A stretch of 64,000 bases of DNA from Pelomyxa schiedti (lineage: Eukaryota > Evosea > Pelobiontida > Pelomyxidae). Positions 1 through 9,500 of this stretch are shown here, one piece after another (the stretch's first letter is position 1; each line of letters begins with the position of its first letter). The DNA is taken from positions 187,840-251,839 of the forward strand of contig JAHLWZ010000423.1 in NCBI GenBank assembly GCA_020536535.1. The letters run 5' to 3'. The translations under genes were made by a program, and so were the position numbers. The notes under the pieces are model-generated. The model searched no databases, was not told where the DNA came from, and saw only the letters and a program-made list of their open reading frames with translations.

Positions 1-2142
1 TTCCCAACTACTTGAAGTTTTGGATTTCTCTTTTGCAGCAAAGTGGACAGATAAACAATCCAGAATGCTGTCAAGTTGGGACATGGGAGTCCTTTTTTCA
101 AGCTCCAACAGAACAAGAAGCCTCAGAAAAAGCGAGGATGGTTGAGTGAAGTTGTTCTTGATGAATTGCACAGTGTGGACATCAGAAGATTGCACTATTT
201 GCCCTACAATGTGCTTATTTATAGCGCAAAAATCCTTCTTTTGTACGAGTACATCATCCACTGGACGTAGACGTGAAAAAACTTTGTGTCCAACTTTTGG
301 TGCAAGCTTTACGGCTTCCAAAGAAATTTGCCACGTCGTTGGGTAGAAGAGAACCCAGTCCCAGAGAAAGCCCAGAACGTCATTTATTCGATTTGGGAAC
401 TTCGGCAGAAATTTGTGTACGATAAATCTTAATGCCGAGATTTTGGCACCGGCTTCGAGGCTAGATTCCATCACCCTCCTGACATCCTTTAGCAATGTTC
501 CAGCCTCCACCAAATTGAGGTATGCAGGGATCTCAAATACTTCAGAGACAACACAGGGATCTTCATCAGCGATTCTCTCAGCAAAAATAGACTTCAGAGC
601 ATCCCTTGTGTCTATTGAAGAGATATTTACTTCTTTGATACTCTGAAGTGCTTTCAATCGGACTGTTGCGTCTGGGTGTCGTGCAGACACAATCAAGACA
701 TTTGGTAGCCCACCTGAACCACTTGGTTCTACGATCTGATGGACAGTACCAGCCAGAACTCTGTCTGCGAATTGTAAAATCTGGTCATTTTCAGCAATTA
801 GTCTTTTTAGCACTGCTGGTAGAGTCGTATCAAATTGAAGCTCGCGTTGAGAGAGGAACTTCATGCACTTGGCAATATTCACCTCGTCTAGTGAATGAAC
901 ATAAGAGAAGTAACAATAAGAAGTAAAAGAACACACATTCAGGGTGCATGTATAAGCTCAAGAGACTTTCTGTTAGCCACTCCATACTTGAGTGTGGTGG
1001 GGCAACTTTGAGAAGTCCCCAGAATACCTCCCATTCGGCAGTATGAGTATCTTTCTTTGGATCATTGAAAACCTTAAAGAGGGTAGCCAACACCACTTTG
1101 ATCAAGGGTTCTATGTAATATCCCTTGCTGCTAAAGAATTTAACTGCTTCACATAACTTGCTACCTTCCTTCTTAACCATGGTTTCCACGAAGGCATCTT
1201 CAAATATATGAAGACACTGATAGCGACACAAGTTGGCCAAGCACATGCATACGCCTTCACATTTCTCTGGGAAATAGCCAATAAAAATAGCCTCTAGCAC
1301 AGCATCAAGCATGGCGGTGCTGAGCTTCCATGAAGAAACAAGGACAGAAAGTATCATAAGAGATACAGTGTGAAATTGCATATCAGAGCTGGCAAGGCCA
1401 ACAAGAAGAGGTTTTGTGACGTCTTGTGCAATTGATGGAGATGACTGAACCGCCTCAAAGAAGAGAGCATAGTACAAAGATAAAAGTGCCTTATTTGTAA
1501 TCTCTGCCTGGATAGATTCCATAACGGCATCACATACGAAGCGCAGCAGGGCAGTAGTTCCTGTGCATTCTTTCACCAGTAAGTGCCTAGATACTGGTGA
1601 ACGTTTCCTAGCACAAGGGCTCAAAAATATCCACTTCGGTGGTAGTTGTAGTACTTGAAGTAGCTTCGCAAACGTAACTGTCTCGTGGTATGGCAGGGCA
1701 CACTTCATTAGTGCGTCCACGTCATAGATGTGGCTGGAGTAGTTCCTTAGCAAGTATTCCAGCACTTGAGTAGCCGACGAATCCATGAAATGGGGGGACA
1801 AAAGGGTTAGGAGTTTGGAAATTTCCCTCCCAAGTTTTGCGTTCTCCTTTTCAGTGTGCATTTGGCGCTCAAAACCAATTCCAGCGTCTGTAAATAGAGT
1901 CTCCTCGAACACTGCAAAGTGCTGGTCTTTGGCTATCAAATCCTCAAGGCCAGTTTTCCCCAGCCTTTTACCGTGTTATTGACATGAGCGAATTGGAGGG
2001 GAAAAAAGAACACCTACTTGTGGACAGTGGAAAGTGGCATTTTTTCTGCTTCTTGCGTGTCGAACAGAAGCGACACCGCGCCATAGAGCTTCGGCGTTCT
2101 TACATGTTCTCGTTGTCGGTCGATGGCCTCGCGGATAGACAT
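1..2142 (-). CDS. UTP10: UTP10/HEATR1, U3 snoRNP (SSU processome) HEAT-repeat scaffold, N-terminal part
   Basis: This gene reads leftward and runs off the window, so only the N-terminal part is present. The start is ATG at 2142 (MSIREAIDRQREH), followed by a segment reading SLLFDTQEAEKMPLSTVHK, a short intron, and then LGKTGLEDLIAKD. The block up to EETLFTDAGIGFERQ and LLTLLSPHFMD matches the family pattern at the start of UTP10/HEATR1 (a Leu-Leu-Phe-Asp motif, then a Gly-Leu-Glu-x-Leu segment, then the acidic EETLF motif). Helical HEAT-like repeats follow. An intron near 886-935 joins YMHPE to DEVNIAKCMKFLSQRE, and coding continues to base 1. In yeast and human this very large protein sits in the t-UTP/UtpA subcomplex in the nucleolus, supporting pre-rRNA transcription and 18S rRNA processing. 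The start lies 313 nt from the divergent gene at 2456. Family call is firm; splice borders are approximate. Confidence 0.88.
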
Positions 2143-2455
2143 TGTTAGGCCTTTACGATGTGGGCAGATTTAAACCCGTGCCGCAACACCCAGCACCACC
2201 AGATCTTGGATAATATAATAATTCGACGCAGGCAACTGCCATCAGATCAAAACCAAAAAATCTTTCCCGGTGTGAACATGGCGACTGTGGATTCTCCCAT
2301 TCTTGAAAGAACATGGCGAGTATGCAAGGGAGCACTAGTGCTATCGATCTCCCTCCCCAGAGTCCAGCTTCCTCCAGTCAGAGCAGGGAAAACAACAACC
2401 GCTCCGTGAACATCACACGAAACCCTTTGGGTGCCGATTCCGTTCACCGACAGCG
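2143..2455. promoter_or_regulatory. Divergent intergenic region
   Basis: This 313-nt spacer separates the starts of the leftward UTP10 gene and the rightward channel-fusion gene, so it must hold both 5' flanks. I see no TATA box, no tRNA and no convincing third gene. Short open frames cross it but lack coding character. Confidence 0.5.
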
Positions 2456-5400
2456 ATGAAACGCCGCAACAACGCCAAGAAGCCCAACAAGCAACAACAA
2501 CAGCCCCAGGCACAACACGTTGGAGACGACGCCAAGGCCAACGCCGAGGAAGATCTCGCAGTGGTCGTCGACCCACACGACGGCGATGGCGTGGTGGTCG
2601 TAGGGACAACGACACCAAAGGGCACCCCCGACTCTCTCCGCGGTGACCACGACGCGAGGTCCGCAAATAGTCCCATAATCCTGCCCGCCGAGCAAGACAA
2701 TGGCGACGCCGACGATGTCGATGGGGAAGACAGAGACAAGGACGCTGGAACGAACAAACCCAAACCCAAGAGCAAGAACAAAAAGAGGAGCGTCGGCAAC
2801 AAGGGCTCTAAGAAAGTTGTGGGACAAACAATTGCCGACTCTGAAGTAGCGTCATCAGTGTCCCCTGGCGTTGAAGTTTCATCCTCGTCCTCTTTGCCGA
2901 CGTCACTCACAGCTTCCTCACCAATTACAGCAAATGCAAATACAAATACAAATACAAATGCAAATGCAAATGCAAGTACAAGTACAACTACCACAACTAC
3001 TACAACAAGTTGCACGTCATTCACCAAGCTAGACTCAAATGATTTGCTATTGGATGACGTGCTGAAGCCATCTGATGTCATTCATGTTAGGCTTGAGAAT
3101 TCTTCGAAGTGGTCCTGCTCTTCCACGTGAGCGCCTCTCTAACTCTATTACACTGTAACACCTTACTTCCTGTGGTTTTTTTCTTTCTTCTTCTCTAACT
3201 ATGCTGAAAAGTGACGGAACTGAAGTTAAATGTGTGGAGGCAATGACAGAATTTGTAATTCTGTATGGACTTTCTCCAGGGACAATCAAATTAAGTTGGA
3301 ATAAGGAGTGGTCACATTTCCTTGGCTTTGAAGCTCACAAGGAGGTTTCTCAAACGTTTTTATTTACTTTTCTGACTCGGTGGAAGGACTCTCCATTTTT
3401 CGTTCATGATGCTGAATTCCTAACTGCATCTTCGGACCTCATTCCAATCGTGCACAGTACTCCAAGCAAAGGGGAATTGATTGTGTCATTGGGAAGTGCC
3501 AAATTTCCTGGAACCTTTATTTCCAGTACGATTTTGGATAGAGGAGTACTGGATGTAACAAACAACATTATAAATGCTGCACACTTTAGTATGCACTTTG
3601 CCAGGGTATATTCTTCTCACCTTTTTTAGGGCTCTCTTTGAGTGTGTCCCACTTCAAAGATCTTGAAGGTGCAAATTCTCTTTATAAGAACATGCTAGAA
3701 TGGATAACCCCCACACTTACAACCTCCCACATACCACCTGAGAGTAGTAGACTGCTGCATACTCTTGAACACCTTCCTCTTTCTCGTTTATTCCTTCCTC
3801 TAAGGCACTACTTGGGTGACAGTATCCCGTTCTACCTTCACATGGAGCGAGTCGAGTATTACCATTTGTATTTGTCGAATGTTTTTAAGTCACCTTGACA
3901 GGCAAGAGCAGCTTTTTACACAAGCCCTGGAATTCATGGATCTTCACCCGGGATTATCGTTCCTCCATATAGGTTTAGCACAGGGTAGAATTCCTGTAAT
4001 AGTTTGCGCTCTCCTTGGAGTATGTTACTTGATTAGACTTGCCCATGTCTGCACTCATAACTCTTAAAGGGGCAACTTAATTACACTGCCTGGAATATTG
4101 ACAATGCACTAGAGAAACTCATAAAGTTTATTTCATTGCCTTTCACACTTTTAGGTCACTTCATTCAGGTATCATATTGGACAAATATCTCCCCACTATG
4201 GGCCACAGAATGTGCGAGTTGATTTACAAAACTGCTTCATGTTTGAACCAACCTCAGAAACACAATTTGATCGCGTGTTGATCTGTGGGAAGGCCCCACA
4301 GGCCAGATTCCATCAAATGTGTAAATTAATTAAACCTGGTGGTCTACTTGTGGTACGTAGTTTTCTTCTTTCTAATTGACTTTGTGTTTTTGGACTGACC
4401 ATTTTTACTTAGGGCTGCTTTGAAACCGCTTCAAAAGCCAAACTTGTGTTGGTGAAAAAGGCAATAGATGGCTCAATTAGCCGTGCCGCACTTCCATGTC
4501 CACTAGATTTAGATCCAAGTTCTGCTGTAGTCCCATTGGTAGCTCCACCAATGATATCTGAAGTAAAAGCAAGGGTAATTTTAGTTTCTATCAAATTTAT
4601 CTCACTGTATGCAGTTTTCGCGGGTGAAAGGAGACTTTTCTGATGAAGAAGGTAGGCTAAAGCGTTTTCTAACCCACCAATTTGTTTTCAGAGTTGAAAC
4701 AATGGCTCCTCTACATCAGTGATGCCTACGGAATTGAGCTGCCTGATTACTCAACAAAAATATTGGCTGCGGGATTTTCACTTTCTGTTATCAAGGAAGG
4801 TAAAATCTGAGAATCTTTTTCCCTTTATTTACTGCATTTTGTAGTTGGACTTGCTGAAGAAGACGTTGGTTGTCTTGGAATCCCTCAGTCACACTGTTCT
4901 GCCCTGAAATTCGCTATGGACAAATATGTCGAGTTCCAGAAAGCGTTGAGGGACGATACAAAAGGTGAAGTTCTTTGGTAACCCGACTTGACCCTGACAT
5001 TCATCATTTAGTTTCGTCACAGGAGATGATTGTGAAACCAACTCGTGTTAAAATTACCTTCACAAGGGTGGGTGTAGTGGAATCTGAGTTTGATGCAGAT
5101 GTAGACATTGTCCTAACTTGGAAGGATGAGATCGCTTGGCGAGAATTTGCCGTAATTTATTCTTTGATGGCTATGACATCAGGCTAATAAAACTTAGGCT
5201 GAGAAGAATCTTAATGCAGAAACTAGCACCCAGGCGGAACCTGTGCACATTGCCCTCTCTCAGCTTCATCCAATACCGCTGCTTGGGTTTCCAAACTCCA
5301 AGGGAGATGTTACTTTGACTTCTGAGGCAGCCTATGTTGTCCCACATACGGGAATGATTGAGTATCATGTTTCCTTCAGTGGTACATTTACTGAAATTAT

Positions 5401-6477
5401 GGAACTCCAAAAGTACTTCCTTGTCATTTTCTTTCTCCAATGACTCTCAATAGGTTTCCATTCGATAGACAGGCTAGTTTTTTGTTTACTCTTTTCCTCT
5501 GGCTAATAAATTACCACAGCTTCTACACTTAAATCTTCAGCATGACACTCGAAAACAGCCTGATTTGAGGGTTATCTGGGATCTTAAGGATTTGTTGGAA
5601 GAAAGTGTAAAACCCAGAAATGAAAAGTAAGTGGCTCATTCTTTGATTTTCCAATAAAATGCAATAGGGAAAACAATAAGATTCTAGAGCTGGTGTCTGC
5701 TGACCGGGAATGGGCTCGAGCAGAAGCAAAAATAGACAAAGAACCACCAACTGCTGAAGAGCCAAGAGAGATTGAACAACTAATCCTTGTGGCTCAAGCT
5801 GAAAGTAAACCCCTCCTTTTTAATTGTGTGATTCAACCCTTTTGCCAGGATATTCCTCCTACTTCATGTGGAATATTGTCTTTATGATGTTCCTAATCGT
5901 TGTCATGTCATTTTTGACTTTCACTATACCTGCTGATGATGGTTCTGGCCGACTTGGCTTGAACCTCACACTAATGCTGACTGCTGTTGCCTACAAGGTA
6001 AACTATTGTTAGTTTTTACTGGTAACTAATGAGGTTCAGTATGTCATTGCCGGCTACCTTCCCAAAACAACCTACCTCACTCTACTGGATAAATATGTGC
6101 TTGTGGGATTCATTGTCCTAGCTTCCGTAATATGTGAAAACTCTGCGGCCTCCGTAGCGGAGGATTCTGCAGCACCCTTCTTTGACAAAGTGGCCATTCT
6201 CACCCTCATCCCTGTATGTATTACCTTTTGCACTAAAAAACCACAACCCCCCAACAAACCAACCAAATTAATACGCACCAAGCTGTGGTTGCTATTGCAC
6301 GTGGGGATTGTGATAGGCTGTGCATTCGACTTCTTCAGGCAAAGCTGGGCAGAAGTAGAGGCCTCACAAGAGACCACAGAACCTATTTCCGGACCTGTTT
6401 ACAAGGCAGATAGCACGATTCCTCCTGTTGCTGTTTCTCTGATCGCCGCTTTAGCTGTAAAAAAGGGTGCTAGGTAA
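2456..6477 (+). CDS. PCMT-like / SAM / pentameric ligand-gated ion channel fusion protein
   Basis: The start is ATG 2456. (1) A low-complexity N-terminus (Gln-, Asp- and Ser/Thr-rich) has no signal peptide. (2) A fold resembling protein-isoaspartyl methyltransferase, PCMTD type, spans about 3930-4350: LHPGLSFLHIGLAQGR (motif I position), then FDRVLICGKAP and KLIKPGGLLV. Its Gly-rich SAM-binding loop is degenerate. (3) A sterile alpha motif domain lies at about 4690-4970: LKQWLLYISDAYGIELPDY through GCLGIPQSHCSALKFAMDKY. (4) A pentameric channel begins at about 5024: PTRVKITFTRVGVVESEFDA then VLTWKDE (beta1-beta2), the FPFDRQ loop at 5455-5472 with no flanking cysteines, M1 after RYSSYFMWNIVFMMF, M2 from GRLGLNLTLMLT to LPKTTYLTLLDKY, M3 VLVGFIVLASVICE, and M4 LWLLLHVGIVIGCAFDFF. 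The SAM and channel parts join in phase (donor after ALRDDTKGE near 4975, acceptor before 5023), which supports one gene. The channel and SAM calls are firm, the methyltransferase fold moderate, and the fusion awaits transcript proof. An alternative is two adjacent genes, but no stop, start or intergenic gap is visible. Confidence 0.78.
2930..2985 (+). repeat. Imperfect hexanucleotide tandem repeat (AAATGC/AAATAC)
   Basis: A run of about nine 6-base units alternates between AAATGC-like and AAATAC-like forms. It lies in frame in exon 1 of the channel-fusion gene and encodes alternating Asn/Thr and Asn/Ala residues, followed by a Ser-Thr tract. The unit length keeps the frame, so expansions would only lengthen the disordered N-terminus. 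Confidence 0.8.
5473..5519 (+). other. Probable GC-AG intron inside the channel FPFDRQ loop
   Basis: The exon ends with CAG after FPFDR and the next 6 bases are GCTAGT. The acceptor is ACCACAG at 5519. Only a GC donor at 5473 joins FPFDRQ in frame to LLHLNLQHDTRKQPDLRVIW, which is the continuation expected for the channel fold. The nearest GT (5477) gives a stop after a few codons. All other introns I resolved in this gene start with GT. Confidence 0.55.
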
Positions 6478-6588
6478 TTGATTTTGTGATCCTTTTACCA
6501 CACCGACACTTTCTTTCTATCATCTATCTCTATTGTATTGGGAAAAGAAACAAAAAAAAACCAGTAACTACAAAAGAAGCTGTATTAC

Positions 6589-9500
6589 TTACAAAATAGA
6601 GATTGTGTCATCCACAAGAAACAATAATACCTTGTCTGCAAGGTGAGATACAGTCTTTTCCAGTGCTTCACTTCTTTGTAGCTCCCAGCTTTTTATCCCT
6701 TTCTTGCACAAGTCCGTGACAGGCTTTTTGGGGTTTACTTTTGCTTGTAGGACGCCAGTCAAGAAAGTCTGTAGCTGGTTGTTGATGCTGATAGATGTGA
6801 CTCCCATTTGCGTGGAGAGTGGCACAGAGGAACGGAAGAAGTTCCGTTCAAGGGGGGATGGTACAGGTTGTCTGAAGTGCTCCAGTCCTTCAACAACGAG
6901 GTCATGTTGCTAAAATAGGCTTTTAGGTGGCTACTATATCATTTGTAAAATACCAAGTGATGGTATGCATGCTTGTACATCTCCAACTGCATGTCGGCGC
7001 CTGTGGATTTTTCGGCATCATGGAAGTGCCTAGTCTCTAAAGATGAGAGGTCTGCTAGTGATATAGGGCAGCCAACACTTCCTTCTGGAAAAATCATCTT
7101 TTGTGCATAGGAGACAGTCCGCGATACAGAGAGCTCCAAAGTGGGAGGGTCACCTTCCACTGCCCTCCGGGCTGCTTCTAGATCATAATGGTATGGAGGA
7201 TTTGAGGGTTCTGGTAGTTTTGGAATTGGGTTGCTGTCAATGGGAATGGGAGTAGCTTCGGTATCGTGAATAGTGTTCGGCTGTGCAGTTTGAGAAACTA
7301 TCTCTGAAGCAGCATATTCTGTTGTTAGGCACTCCTCGAGGAGTTCAAAGAATATGTAAGAGGATACACTTTCAGAATAGTGGAAGTGGGTTTGACAGAG
7401 CCGGGTCTCGACAAGACCCTATAGGACAGAAGTGAGTACGAATATTAACCTTCAGCTAAAAAGTAGCTCAAAAAAAAAAACCTGCATTTCTGTTAGAAAC
7501 GATCGATACTGACGCCAATGTGTAAGTGCATTGTGCCTGAACAGGCACCTCTTCAAGCAATCAATGAGATGCCTGTGTTCTTTGACCACTTTTTCTGGAG
7601 GAGTTGCTGTGACGGGGGACTCGATGGCCGAAGAAACCGTGGAATCAGTCCCATTGTATGGAGTGAATTCTGAAAGAAGAAGCTGCAAAATGTACTCAAC
7701 AACGTTATCATACTCTGAAGCATGTTCCAGCGAAAAATGAATAGTGATAGCATCATCCAGTAAGAGCTCAAGAGCCCATTGGACAATATTTTCTGGTTCA
7801 ACAGACTTGACTTCTTCTACATACCGTTAATCAACGGCGCGTTGTGAGAACTCAACCTGGTGTCTTTGTTCCTGGTGTAGCTACTTCGTCAATAAGATGA
7901 TTGAGAATACTCTCTGCAAGAGCATCCACCTGACAATCCAATGAACTCCCTTCCTGATTCATTGTGTCCAAATGGAATAGATCGTCAAGCAGTTTTTGGA
8001 ATATGGAGCATGTAAGGATGTTGCACATATCTTCAGAATTTGTGGTGTTCTGTGATGAATTCAGCCAAAAATTGGAATACAGGAAGCTCAGGAACATCAG
8101 AGTTAATTAAATTGCTAGGGCTTTGGCTCACAACGTTCGGTTGGTTCTGTGGAAGAGAAGGAGCCAGCCAATTACTGAGTGCTTCATTAAGAAGGTAGGA
8201 CAGAATGTCTGTTATGAGAGGATCCACCATGGAAAGAGCGAATTGGTTTTCTATAGTTTGTAACTGCTCGCAAGACTCTACAGCTTCTTGGGAGACTTGT
8301 GTTAACTGTTCGTGCTCAGGTTTGTGGAAAGTAGTTTCCTCATGGTTTGAGAAATCATCGCAAATAAGTTGCTCTGTGATGCCTTCTTTGTACTGTTTTT
8401 GTGAGAAATCCTCCTCACTTGGCTTGTCAATACTTTCAGTGAGCTCGGCATTTAGCTCTTGAGGGCTTGTCAAGGGCTCTAAATTTGCAAGTTCGTTTTG
8501 GGAAGTTTCCTCTCCAGTATGGGTTGCCTCATCACATATCAAAATTTCTTGTGTGTATTCTGGAGAGTATTCAGTTGATTCCTCCAATAACTGTTCCCCA
8601 GGTTGGACCTCGACCTCTCCTTCACCAACTTGGCTGTGGGGTTCTTCAATTCCCACCGCAAGAGTTTCTTCTTCCACAATTTCATGAATCTCCTGACTCC
8701 CCTCTAGGCAGATATCTGCTTTTTCTGTTAAATACTGGGCTTGCACGGTTGTAGAACTTGGATCTGCATGTGAGTCCTGGGGTTGCCCCTCTGAGAGATC
8801 ACAAGTTCTATCGTCTGGAAGGTCTTCTTCAGGGTTGATCACACCCTTTGTAGGGGTGTCAATGTTCTCTTGAATGTTGTCACAAATTTCATTGATACAA
8901 TTCTCTTCGGGGTTGTCTTTTCCATCTTTTTGAGGGGACTGAATGTCCTCTTGAGGGAGACTCTCGAAAACATCCTGAAGATGATCGGTACTCTGATGTG
9001 ACCCCACATCTTCTTGACAATCTCCTTGCGACTCTTCTTGGGTGTGAATCTGTTCACCTACTGAAAGGTCGTAATCATTCTCTGTGCCTTGCGGGATACT
9101 TTCCAAGATTCCCAGAGGGCCGCAGTTTGAGTGATTTATGGAGTTATTTTCCTCATCTTCTTGAGGTAATTCAGAGAGCTCTTCTTCGGAGTTTACTTGT
9201 TCAGGAATGGTCTCAAGAATGCTGTTTTGTGCAACTTGATTATCTTGAACATCTTCAACACACAACGTTTCTTGTATAGATTTGTTTTCAGAATCACCCT
9301 CACACTGTGGAGAAGGAAGGTCTTCACCCACATTTGGGTAAGGATCGTCATGAGACTGTGTGCTACTGTTGGCAGAGATTCTGAGAGAATTGACTTCCTC
9401 GGTCCACTCCTGTGAAGAGTCATTTGGAGGCTCAATGCACTCTGATGGTTCCTGGGAATCGTGGTGTAAGTAGTTTTGTTCAGTGTCGAGGTTATCAGTA

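Noticed and set aside
2413-3081. 222-residue open frame on the minus strand opposite exon 1 of the channel-fusion gene
   Set aside because: The frame encodes Val/Phe/Ala/Leu runs that mirror the low-complexity codons of the plus strand. The plus-strand frame has the better start and joins conserved exons.
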